Assembly: GCA_003219175.1 (NCBI GenBank)
Contig: QHPU01000041.1
Span: 61,784 to 125,783 of the forward strand
Direction: 5' to 3'
Length of the DNA: 64,000 nt
Source of the DNA: Verrucomicrobiota bacterium
GTDB taxonomy: Bacteria > Verrucomicrobiota > Verrucomicrobiia > Chthoniobacterales > UBA10450
Below, one piece after another: positions 39,049 through 46,256 of this stretch. The notes under the pieces are model-generated. The model searched no databases. It was given only the letters and a program-made list of their open reading frames with translations, and was not told the DNA's origin. Every line of letters starts with the position of its first letter. The stretch's first letter is position 1. The position numbers and the translations under genes were made by a program.

Positions 39049-40179
39049 GTGAAAAACCAGAAGCGAGCATTAGTCACCGGCGGAGCGGGCCTGATTGGTT
39101 CGCACCTCACAGATTTGCTCGTGCGCGAAGGCTGGCGGGTGCGAATCATCGACAACCTGGAACCAAATACCCACAAGCGAGGGAAACCGGCGTGGATTAA
39201 TCGAGATGCCGAATTTGTACAGGGCGATCTGCGCGATCAAGAGACCATCGAGAACGCGCTGCAGGATATCGACGTAATTTTTCATCAGGCGGCGTATGGC
39301 GGTTACATGCCGGAGATGGCGAAATACGTGCACGTGAATTCACTGGGCACGGCGCAAATGCTCGAACTCATTCGCGAAAGAAGTCTGCCAATCAAAAGAG
39401 TGATCGTTGCCAGCTCACAAGCGGTTTACAGCGAGGGCGCGGGCGAATGCCCAAAACACGGTCTCGTTTTTCCCAGGGTGCGCCCGGTGAAGCAATTGCA
39501 GGGCGGGGATTGGTCGGTGCGGTGCCCGATCTGCAATGAGCCGATTACGAGCGTGCCAACGCCGGAAGAGGCGCCTGTCGGTGGCGAAACGATTTATGGC
39601 TTAACGAAGGTCGATCAGGAAAAACTGGTGCTGCTTTGGGGAAAACAAATCGGGATCCCAACAGTCGCGCTTCGTTATTCCTGCACCTACGGGCCGCGAC
39701 AGTCGATCTTCAATCCCTACACCGGCGTGATCGCGATTTTCTGCACGCGTTTGCTCAACAGTCTGCCGCCTGTGTTCTACGAAGATGGAGAACAAACCCG
39801 CGATCTTTCGTTTGTGGAGGATATTGCGCGGGCTAATCTCCTCGCTGCCGAAACGGATGCGCTCGATGGGCTGCCAGTGAATGTCGGCAGCGGCAAAGCC
39901 GTTAGCGTGCGCGAAATTGCGCAGCGAGTTTCCGGTGCGCTTGGAATAAAGATCCAGCCGGAAATCAATGGGGAGTTTCGGCCCGGGGAGATGCGCCATC
40001 TGATCAGCGGGACGGAACGGATCCGGGCTGCGGGTTATGTTCCGCAGGTGGATTTGGAAGACGGACTCGGCCGTTATCTTGATTGGATTCGTTTGCAAAG
40101 CGACGTGCGGGATTACTTCAGCGAAGCCGCTGAAATTTTGCGCAACAAAGGAATAGTTCATCGCGTGACCGCGTCATGA
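39049..40179 (+). CDS. NAD-dependent sugar epimerase, dTDP-L-rhamnose 4-epimerase-like
   Basis: About 376 aa extended SDR. It has ALVTGGAGLIGSHLTDLL (NAD), IFHQAAYGG, the catalytic YGLTKVDQEK (YxxxK) and CTYGPRQSIFNPYTG. Between residues 120 and 175 an insertion contains GECPKHGLVFPRVRP ... VRCPICNEPI, four Cys/His that may bind zinc. This insertion is typical of dTDP-L-rhamnose 4-epimerase homologues (dTDP-L-rhamnose to dTDP-6-deoxy-L-talose). The GTG at 39049 is preferred; the ORF-track start at 38983 lies inside a family B repeat. It overlaps a 41-codon ORF by ATGA. Confidence 0.85.
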   Translation: MKNQKRALVTGGAGLIGSHLTDLLVREGWRVRIIDNLEPNTHKRGKPAWINRDAEFVQGDLRDQETIENALQDIDVIFHQAAYGGYMPEMAKYVHVNSLGTAQMLELIRERSLPIKRVIVASSQAVYSEGAGECPKHGLVFPRVRPVKQLQGGDWSVRCPICNEPITSVPTPEEAPVGGETIYGLTKVDQEKLVLLWGKQIGIPTVALRYSCTYGPRQSIFNPYTGVIAIFCTRLLNSLPPVFYEDGEQTRDLSFVEDIARANLLAAETDALDGLPVNVGSGKAVSVREIAQRVSGALGIKIQPEINGEFRPGEMRHLISGTERIRAAGYVPQVDLEDGLGRYLDWIRLQSDVRDYFSEAAEILRNKGIVHRVTAS

Positions 40180-40301
40180 CTCGGGAGGAAATTATTCTGG
40201 CGCATATCAGGCGCGACGGGTCGGGGCGCGCCGGAGAGCTACCGGCAGGCACACGACTGGGATTGCTCCAGCAAGTCGATCGCGAGCAATCGCTCTCGTA
40301 A
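40176..40301 (+). CDS. Possible small coupled ORF, 41 codons
   Basis: The ATG overlaps the epimerase stop (ATGA), and the frame stays open to a TAA 8 nt before the GT2 start. The peptide MTREEIILAHIRRDGSGRAG... has no recognised family. Placement between two sugar genes with coupling on the upstream side suggests it might be translated. It could also be a remnant of a longer gene or chance. It is too short for the supplied ORF track. Confidence 0.3.
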   Translation: MTREEIILAHIRRDGSGRAGELPAGTRLGLLQQVDREQSLS

Positions 40302-40309
40302 TTGTCGAC

Positions 40310-40996
40310 GTGTGGATTTCCGTTGTTATCCCAGTGTTGAATGAGGAGGAACCGATCGCGCAAGTCGTCCGCGAAGTGGTTGCGACGAAAATCCCGCGCG
40401 AAGTCATCGTCGTTGATAATGGCAGCACCGATCAAACCGCGGAACGCGCCAGAAACGCTGGCGCCCGCGTGATTTCGGCGGTGCGCGGATACGGCCGTGC
40501 CTGCGCCGCAGGTGTAGCCTCGGTCTCTGGCGAATGCGATCTGATTGTGTTTCTGGACGGCGACGGGAGCGATGTCCCGGAATTCATCCCGGCGCTGGTG
40601 GAACCAATCATCAATGGCACACATGATTTCGTGATCGGCTCGCGCACCCGCGGGAACCGCGAGACCGGGAGCATGAACGCGCAACAAGTATTCGCTGGGT
40701 ATCTGGCCGGATTTTTGATCCGCGCACTCTATGGCGTGCGTTACACCGACATGTCACCATTTCGCGCAATTCGGCGCGACGCGCTCCAGAAACTCGCGAT
40801 GCGCGAAGAAACCTATGGCTGGAATCTGGAGATGCAGATGAAAGCGGCCCGCTCCGCTTTGCGGACTCTGGAAATCCCGGTTGATCATCGATGTCGCACG
40901 GGCGGAGTGTCGAAGGTTTCCGGGACATTGCGCGGCACATTCGTGGCTAGTTTCCGAATTCTCGCGACGTTTCTGAAGATCGCGCTTGGAGGTTAG
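40310..40996 (+). CDS. Glycosyltransferase family 2
   Basis: 228 aa GT-A enzyme. ISVVIPVLNEEEPI is the canonical GT2 N terminus; VVDNGSTDQTAE and FLDGDGSDVPEFI (DxD-type metal site) follow, and GSRTRGNRETGSM is the conserved dolichol-phosphate-mannose-synthase-like block. It transfers a sugar from a nucleotide donor to a lipid or glycan acceptor. No transmembrane domain is fused. The GTG start gives the standard N terminus. It follows the epimerase, whose product could be its donor, but that is inference. Confidence 0.88.
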   Translation: MWISVVIPVLNEEEPIAQVVREVVATKIPREVIVVDNGSTDQTAERARNAGARVISAVRGYGRACAAGVASVSGECDLIVFLDGDGSDVPEFIPALVEPIINGTHDFVIGSRTRGNRETGSMNAQQVFAGYLAGFLIRALYGVRYTDMSPFRAIRRDALQKLAMREETYGWNLEMQMKAARSALRTLEIPVDHRCRTGGVSKVSGTLRGTFVASFRILATFLKIALGG

Positions 40997-41046
40997 CCTT
41001 CTAGCCTGACTCGGCCGACATGCTTCCAGCTTGTCGGAGATTCGAC

Positions 41047-41085
41047 GGGCAAGGATGCCCATCGTCCGAGACAGGCAAGATGCCT
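41047..41085. repeat. Short CAAGATG-core hairpins upstream of the Mo-oxidoreductase
   Basis: GGGCAAGGATGCCC (41047-41060) and AGGCAAGATGCCT (41073-41085) are two short perfect-arm hairpins. Related hairpins CAGACAAGATGTCTG and CGGGCAAGATGTCTG occur at 46945 and 45520. Confidence 0.65.
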
Positions 41086-41133
41086 ATCTTCCGTTGCTTG
41101 TGCCGCACCCCTGCTCTTAGATAATTGCCAATA

Positions 41134-42693
41134 ATGATGACTCGATCCAAAGCAATGCTTTGCGGTTTTTTCGCCGGAGTTGTTGCTGGCATTGCCATGA
41201 CCTTTGCCATGCTCCTGCTGGCGTGGGCGTTCGACATTGCGACACCGCTCGTCATTCTCGGCGACCGTCTCAGTGTTTTCATTTCGCCAAAGCCATTCTT
41301 TTGGATCATGGGCCGGGTCGGCGGCTACAATCATTTGAAACAACTTGGCGTCGGCTCTTCCATGTTCGGCCAAATTCTGGTGGGCGCGATTGGCGGAATG
41401 GTTTACGGAATCGTGCGCCGCAAGGATCAGCAAATTCGATATCGCTGGACCTTCCTCATTTTTGTTGCGCTGCCGTTGATGGTTAGCGCAATTTTGTTGT
41501 GGCCGGTCCTTGGAACCCATTACCGCGGAATCCCCATCGACGCTGCGCGGTTGATCACGCTGCTTGGGCTCGCCATTTGTTTCCTGCTCTTCGAGCGCGT
41601 GCTTGTCCTTGGTTTCAATTTTCTAACAAATCGTGCACAAGCAAAGACCGCAACGGGCGTTGAATTCTCACCGCGGCTTGGTCGGCGCGCGTTTTTGTTT
41701 GGCACGCTCGGCGTTTTATTCGCGGGTGGAGGCGCCGCTATCGCGCGCAAGCTTTTTCAAATCGCGACTTTCAGCTATGATGGCACCCAATATAAAGGCG
41801 AAGGGATCCAGCCAATCACCCCGAACGATCAGTTCTACTGTGTGACCAAGAATGTGGTCGACCCGCGTGTGGATGGGGGCCTGTGGCATCTCGAAGTAAG
41901 CGGCCTTGTCCGGTATCCGCGGACCTATCGGATTTTGGATTTCAAGACCATGGAACTGATCGATCAGGAAACGACCCTGATGTGTATCAGCAATGGACTC
42001 GATGCCGGACTCATGAGCAACGCGGTCTGGCGTGGCATTCGCATGGCAGATCTGTTGCAGGCATCTTCTCCATTGGCAGGCGCGGAAAGGGTGCGGCTCC
42101 ACGGCGTCGATAACTACACCGACACTGTCCCGTTCGAGAAAGCGACGAACCCGACCACGCTGGTGGCCCTGATGATGAACGGAGTGGAATTACCGGACCG
42201 GCACGGTTTCCCCGCGCGCGCTATCGTCCCCGGTTACTTCGGCGAGAAACATGTGAAATGGCTCACCCGCATCGAAGTAACAAAAGCAAACGCGAAAGGC
42301 TTTTATGAAACGCAAGGCTGGGGTCCAAATTTTATCGTGCCGACGCGATCGCGTATTGATGTTCCGTATAACGAGATGTGGATAAAACTGGCGGAAGCGG
42401 CGAAGGGCGTGCCGGTGAAGGGCGTCGCGTTTGGCGGCGACCGCGGCATTTCGCGAGTGGAGTTCAGTTCCGACGATGGCGAGAACTGGGATGATGCCAA
42501 GATTGATTACCCGGGAACGAAACTAGGCTGGGCGCTTTGGAGTTTTAATTGGGAGCCGGACGAAATCGACGATTACACGCTGGTCGTACGTGCCACCGAT
42601 GGCGATAGCAAGGTGCAGGAATTCGAAGAAAATCGATCGTTTACTTCCGGTATCACCGGGTTTCACAAAATCGTGGTTCACGTCTTCACGTGA
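41134..42693 (+). CDS. Membrane-anchored sulfite-oxidase-like molybdopterin oxidoreductase with internal Tat-like motif
   Basis: 519 aa. The N-terminal 165 residues hold four hydrophobic helices (LCGFFAGVVAGIAMTFAMLLL; GQILVGAIGGMVYGIV; FLIFVALPLMVSAILLWPVL; LITLLGLAICFLLFE). A fifth follows at GRRAFLFGTLGVLFAGGGAA (about residues 183-202), which is preceded by a twin-arginine-like RRAFL. The molybdopterin domain spans 230-420, with the molybdenum-ligand Cys284 in TLMCISNGLD, and a Mo-co dimerisation domain ends the protein. It would expose the Mo site to the periplasm. The substrate is unknown. The ATG at 41134 is preferred to the TTG at 41125. Confidence 0.85.
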   Translation: MMTRSKAMLCGFFAGVVAGIAMTFAMLLLAWAFDIATPLVILGDRLSVFISPKPFFWIMGRVGGYNHLKQLGVGSSMFGQILVGAIGGMVYGIVRRKDQQIRYRWTFLIFVALPLMVSAILLWPVLGTHYRGIPIDAARLITLLGLAICFLLFERVLVLGFNFLTNRAQAKTATGVEFSPRLGRRAFLFGTLGVLFAGGGAAIARKLFQIATFSYDGTQYKGEGIQPITPNDQFYCVTKNVVDPRVDGGLWHLEVSGLVRYPRTYRILDFKTMELIDQETTLMCISNGLDAGLMSNAVWRGIRMADLLQASSPLAGAERVRLHGVDNYTDTVPFEKATNPTTLVALMMNGVELPDRHGFPARAIVPGYFGEKHVKWLTRIEVTKANAKGFYETQGWGPNFIVPTRSRIDVPYNEMWIKLAEAAKGVPVKGVAFGGDRGISRVEFSSDDGENWDDAKIDYPGTKLGWALWSFNWEPDEIDDYTLVVRATDGDSKVQEFEENRSFTSGITGFHKIVVHVFT

Positions 42694-42714
42694 GGTCGCA
42701 CTCACGCGACGTCG

Positions 42715-42801
42715 GTCATCCCGAGCGGCAGCCGAGGGATCCCGCCGCGGAAGCTTTAAGGTAACCTTCATCGGGATCCCTCGGTTTCGCTCGGGATGAC
42801 A
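42715..42801. repeat. Family B palindrome, near-complete copy
   Basis: GTCATCCCGAGCGGCAGCCG-AGGGATCCC pairs with GGGATCCCTCGG...CGCTCGGGATGAC, giving long arms around GCCGCGGAAGCTTTAAGGTA. It is the cleanest copy of this family in the window. It lies between the Mo-oxidoreductase and ybdK-like genes. Confidence 0.85.
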
Positions 42802-42835
42802 GGGAGCCATTCTTAGGACAACATTGGTTCTGTCC

Positions 42836-43981
42836 ATGAGCGCCAAAAATCATGTTTTTACTCTCGGCATCGAGGAAGAATTTGCCATCGTCGATCCCGA
42901 GACGCGCGAGTTGCGCTCGCACATTCATGAAATTTTGGATGACGGCAAAGTTACCCTCAAGGAGCAGATCAAGCCCGAGATGCATCAATCGGTTGTCGAA
43001 CTGGGCACGGAAATCTGCCGCGACATCGATGATGCCCGTACGCATGTAACGGAGTTGCGGAGTCGTCTGGCCGCACTGGCCGGGCGTAGCAAACTCAAGA
43101 TCGCGTCGGTCGGCACGCATCCGTTTTCGCACTGGCGTGATCAGCTCATTACCAAGGGCGAGCGCTACCAGGAGATTGTGCGCGACATGCAACTGCTGGC
43201 CCGGGCGAATCTCATCTTCGGATTGCATGTGCATGTGGGAATTCCCGATCGCGAGACCGCCATCCATGTCATGAATCAGGCGCGCTATTTTTTGCCCCAC
43301 ATTTATGCGCTCTCGGTTAATTCGCCGTTCTGGGTCGGCCACGATACCGGACTAAAAGGTTATCGGTTGAAAGTGTTCGAGCGTTTTCCGCGCACCGGCA
43401 TTCCCGATTCCTTCGAGTCGCTCTCCGAATACGAAGACTACTGCAAGCTGTTGGTGAAGACCGGTTGCATTGATAACGCGAAAAAAATTTGGTGGGACAT
43501 CCGCCTGCATCCCTTTTTCGATACCCTGGAAGTTCGAGTCTGTGATGCGCAGACCCGGGTGGATGATACGCTCGCCATCGCCGCTCTGATTCAGGCGTTG
43601 ATTGCGAAACTGCACAAGTTGCTTCGGCAAAACGTTACCTTCCGGATTTATCGGCGACGTTTACTGGACGAAAACCGCTGGCGCGCGTCGCGCTATGGCA
43701 TCGATGGGAAGCTCATCGACTTCGGCCAGGAAAGCGAAATGGAGACGCGCAGTTTAATTCACGAGTTCATAGAATTCGTCGCTGACGAAGTGGCGGAACT
43801 CGGGAGCCGGCGCGAGATGAATCACATCGAACGAATTTTGCATGAGGGCACCGGCGCGGATCGCCAGATCGCTGTTTGGGAACGGACGCACGATATGAAA
43901 GCCGTGGTCGATCACATCGTGGCGGAAACCTACCACGGCTTGAGCGAGATAAAGCTGGAAAAGCAAGCGACGGTGGCGTGA
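42836..43981 (+). CDS. Carboxylate-amine ligase, glutamate-cysteine ligase 2 (YbdK) family
   Basis: About 381 aa. Residues 5-20 (HVFTLGIEEEFAIVDPETREL) are the family start; IKPEMHQSVVELGTEIC, GLHVHVGIPDRETAI and LEVRVCDAQTRVDDTLAI carry the ATP and metal-binding residues. YbdK-type enzymes ligate amines to carboxylates, with weak gamma-glutamylcysteine synthetase activity in E. coli; the physiological role is unsettled. The ATG at 42836 matches the family start; the upstream TTG at 42824 abuts repeat DNA. Confidence 0.9.
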   Translation: MSAKNHVFTLGIEEEFAIVDPETRELRSHIHEILDDGKVTLKEQIKPEMHQSVVELGTEICRDIDDARTHVTELRSRLAALAGRSKLKIASVGTHPFSHWRDQLITKGERYQEIVRDMQLLARANLIFGLHVHVGIPDRETAIHVMNQARYFLPHIYALSVNSPFWVGHDTGLKGYRLKVFERFPRTGIPDSFESLSEYEDYCKLLVKTGCIDNAKKIWWDIRLHPFFDTLEVRVCDAQTRVDDTLAIAALIQALIAKLHKLLRQNVTFRIYRRRLLDENRWRASRYGIDGKLIDFGQESEMETRSLIHEFIEFVADEVAELGSRREMNHIERILHEGTGADRQIAVWERTHDMKAVVDHIVAETYHGLSEIKLEKQATVA

Positions 43982-44001
43982 ATTACGCTCTCGTCGATTC
44001 C

Positions 44002-44029
44002 TGTCATTCCGAGCGCAGCCGAAAGAGAG
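44002..44029. repeat. Family B half-element
   Basis: TGTCATTCCGAGCGCAGCCG followed by AAAGAGAG, one arm only, between the ybdK-like gene and the second GT2 gene. Confidence 0.6.
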
Positions 44030-44047
44030 GACTTTAATTGCTGATCC

Positions 44048-44752
44048 ATGATTTCGTTCATTGTCCCGGCCTATAACGAAGAAACTGAGCTGCCCGGCAC
44101 TCTTCGCGCGATCCACTCCGCCGCCGTTGGTTACGAATACGAAATTGTGCTGGTGAACGATGGATCGACCGACGCCACTGCAGCAATCGGTGAACAATTC
44201 GGAGCGCGCGTGACTTCAATCGAGCGCCGACACATCGCGGCCGCCCGTAATGCGGGAGCAAAAGCTGCCCGCGGCGATGTCTTTATTTTTGTCGATGCCG
44301 ATACTCAGATCGGCCCGGAACATGTTCGGGGTGCAATGGAGGCGCTCGAAAACGGTTTTGCGGGCGGTGGCAGTCGTCTCGCGTTCGACGGCGAAATTCC
44401 ATCGTGGGGCAAAGTAATGTTCGATGTTTTCAGCGTGCTCTACTTCGGTCTCAATCTCGGTGCTGGAGCTTTTCTCTTCACGACGCGCGAGAATTTTTTT
44501 GCGGCCGGCGGTTTCGATGAAACCTATTTCGCAGGCGAAGAAGTATTTTTCACCGTCGCGTTGAAACGACTGGGAAGATTCAAGCTGTTGCGCGAAGCAG
44601 CCATTACTTCCGGGCGTAAATTGCGAATGTATTCCGGATGGAAAGTATCGGGCGGTCTTTTCTCTTTGCTGTTCGGCGGTCCGCGTGGAGTCATGTCGCG
44701 CAAAAAGCTCGACATGTGGTACGGCGGCGCGCGCGAGAAGCCGGTCAGCTGA
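44048..44752 (+). CDS. Glycosyltransferase family 2
   Basis: 234 aa. MISFIVPAYNEETELPGTL opens a standard GT2 domain; VLVNDGSTDATAAIGEQFG and FVDADTQIGPEHV (DxD) are present, and GGFDETYFAGEEVFFTVALKRLG is the conserved acceptor-side block with ED-type residues. The enzyme would transfer a sugar in the cytosol or at the membrane face. The C-terminal 30 residues are basic and may associate with membrane. Acceptor and donor are unknown. Confidence 0.87.
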   Translation: MISFIVPAYNEETELPGTLRAIHSAAVGYEYEIVLVNDGSTDATAAIGEQFGARVTSIERRHIAAARNAGAKAARGDVFIFVDADTQIGPEHVRGAMEALENGFAGGGSRLAFDGEIPSWGKVMFDVFSVLYFGLNLGAGAFLFTTRENFFAAGGFDETYFAGEEVFFTVALKRLGRFKLLREAAITSGRKLRMYSGWKVSGGLFSLLFGGPRGVMSRKKLDMWYGGAREKPVS

Positions 44753-44820
44753 ATCGTGAAAAATGATGGTCAGTGGCGTGGCGCCCGTGTAATGTCGCGG
44801 GCATCTAACCGCAAAAACCT

Positions 44821-45081
44821 ATGCTACACATTATTTGGTACATCATTGTTGGTTTCGTTGTCGGTCTGGTCGCCCGCGCGGTCATGCCGGGCGCGCAAAG
44901 TATGGGGCTGATCATGACGACAGTGCTCGGAATCGTCGGCGGCGTTGTCGGAGGATTCATTGGACGGCTCTTCTCCAAGCCGGAACCGGGCTCGGCCTTT
45001 CATCCGGCCGGGTTCATCATGTCAGTTATCGGGGCCATTATTGTCCTGTTTCTTTGGACGCGCTTCGTGCCAGCTGGGTAG
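44821..45081 (+). CDS. GlsB/YeaQ/YmgE family small membrane protein
   Basis: 86 aa with three hydrophobic helices (IIWYIIVGFVVGLVARAVMPG; GLIMTTVLGIVGGVVGGFIG; GFIMSVIGAIIVLFLWTRF). GLVARAVMPG and the glycine-zipper GIVGGVVGGFIGR are family markers. These proteins are annotated as transglycosylase-associated or stress-response membrane proteins; the biochemical role is not established. The next ORF starts 3 nt after its stop. Confidence 0.88.
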   Translation: MLHIIWYIIVGFVVGLVARAVMPGAQSMGLIMTTVLGIVGGVVGGFIGRLFSKPEPGSAFHPAGFIMSVIGAIIVLFLWTRFVPAG

Positions 45082-45083
45082 AA

Positions 45084-45512
45084 TTGGAAGCAAAGGTCCG
45101 CGATTTCATAAATGATGAGGAAGTGCGCGAGCTGGTGCGCGCTTTCGAAGAGGCGACGATTCCCCCGTCGCAGTTCCATCACTGCGCGCATATCGCGGTG
45201 GCGTTAACATACTTGAGCGAGGGGCCGCTTGATGACGCCACCGCACGGATGCGGGAAACACTGCGACGCTTCACCCAGCATCACGGGGTGAACGTCTATC
45301 ACGAAACGGTAACGCGCTTTTGGATGAAGCTGCTCGATCATCTGGCGACAACGCATTACCGCGACATGCCACTGTGGCGTCGGGTTAATTTGATCGTCGA
45401 ACGTTGGGCGGTGACTGATCCGGTAGCGGCGCATTATTCGCGCGATGTTATCAAGTCGCGCGCAGCGCGCGAATCGTGGATCGACCCGGACCGCCTGCCG
45501 TTGCCGTTTTAG
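45084..45512 (+). CDS. Hypothetical protein, helical
   Basis: About 142 aa, not recognised. It appears alpha-helical and rich in Arg, Glu and His, with FHHCAHIAVALTYLSEGPLDDA and VNVYHETVTRFWMKLLDHL. Several His and Glu could bind metal but no known motif is complete. The TTG at 45084 is the first in-frame start after the previous gene and would be coupled to it. Conserved-looking composition and length argue that it is real; function cannot be given. Confidence 0.6.
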   Translation: MEAKVRDFINDEEVRELVRAFEEATIPPSQFHHCAHIAVALTYLSEGPLDDATARMRETLRRFTQHHGVNVYHETVTRFWMKLLDHLATTHYRDMPLWRRVNLIVERWAVTDPVAAHYSRDVIKSRAARESWIDPDRLPLPF

Positions 45513-45519
45513 TGTAGCA

Positions 45520-45534
45520 CAGACATCTTGCCCG
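45520..45534. repeat. CAAGATG-core hairpin half-copy
   Basis: CAGACATCTTGCCCG, the reverse complement of CGGGCAAGATGTCTG, just after the helical hypothetical gene. It shares its core with the hairpins at 41073 and 46945. Confidence 0.45.
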
Positions 45535-45630
45535 TTGATTCATTACTATGCCCGACCACTCGCGATTCTGGCCTCGACGATTTAATAAGCGCCGTGCGGC
45601 CTCGATCGTCGTGAAATGCGATGAAATCGT

Positions 45631-46122
45631 GTGAGCAGAGAGGAATCGCCCGGCCACGAACGGCTGCAGCTCTACCTTAACGATCATCTCGCCGGCTCAT
45701 TCGCGGCGATGGAGTTAATCGACAATTTGATTTCGGGCCATCCGCAAGACCGATTCGGGAAATTTTTTCGCGATTTGCGCGACGAGATTCATGCTGATCA
45801 GGAGAAGCTGCGAAATCTGATTCAGAAAGTCGGTGCCGAGGAGAGTGCCGTTCGCAAGGCAGGCGCGTGGTTGGCGGAAAAGTTCGGCCGGGCAAAGTTG
45901 GGGGATGCCGATGATAGCGCTGAATTGCTTGAGGCGCTGGAGGGACTCGCCCTTGGAATCACAGGGAAAAGGCTTCTTTGGCGCTCGCTCGCGACGATCT
46001 CAGCAAATTTCCCAGAACTTCAGGGGACCAACTTCAACGTGCTCGAGGAGCGGGCGCAGGATCAATTTTCGCGGGTGGAAGACTTGCGCATGGATATGAC
46101 GCGGGAAGCGTTTCAAAACTAA
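45631..46122 (+). CDS. Putative ferritin-like four-helix protein
   Basis: 163 aa, GTG start. Four long helices are predicted: LAGSFAAMELIDNLI, DEIHADQEKLRNLIQKVG, LLEALEGLALGITGKRLLWRSL and EERAQDQFSRVEDLRMDMT. Glu, His and Asp recur at ferritin-like spacing (E..H in DEIHADQ, E in the others), suggesting a ferritin-like or DUF892-type fold, but the di-iron motif is not strict. Function is unknown. It is followed by repeat DNA and the S9 peptidase. Confidence 0.55.
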   Translation: MSREESPGHERLQLYLNDHLAGSFAAMELIDNLISGHPQDRFGKFFRDLRDEIHADQEKLRNLIQKVGAEESAVRKAGAWLAEKFGRAKLGDADDSAELLEALEGLALGITGKRLLWRSLATISANFPELQGTNFNVLEERAQDQFSRVEDLRMDMTREAFQN

Positions 46123-46161
46123 GCTGGCATTTTCGTTCGCAGATCTCCGGATCCCTGGGGA

Positions 46162-46209
46162 GCATCGGCTGCCAGCCTGTAGTTGCCGGCAGCTTGCCGG
46201 CAACATGCC
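46162..46209. repeat. REP-like hairpin upstream of the S9 peptidase
   Basis: GTTGCCGGCA-GCT-TGCCGGCAAC is a perfect 10-bp stem with a 3-nt loop. It is preceded by GCATCGGCTGCCAGCC, which resembles the CATCGGCT hairpin upstream of thyA. Confidence 0.8.
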
Positions 46210-46256
46210 AGAAGACAGTTGCGCTACCCGAGGGGACGTTCACAATCGCAAGACGA

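Noticed and set aside
42716-43342. 208-aa minus-strand ORF opposite the ybdK-like gene
   Set aside because: Its C terminus (SLSSRAKPRDPDEGY) is translated family B repeat and the rest is antisense to a conserved gene.
45978-46256. Upstream extension of the S9 peptidase ORF
   Set aside because: The extension overlaps the ferritin-like gene in another frame and a hairpin repeat; the signal peptide starts at 46257.
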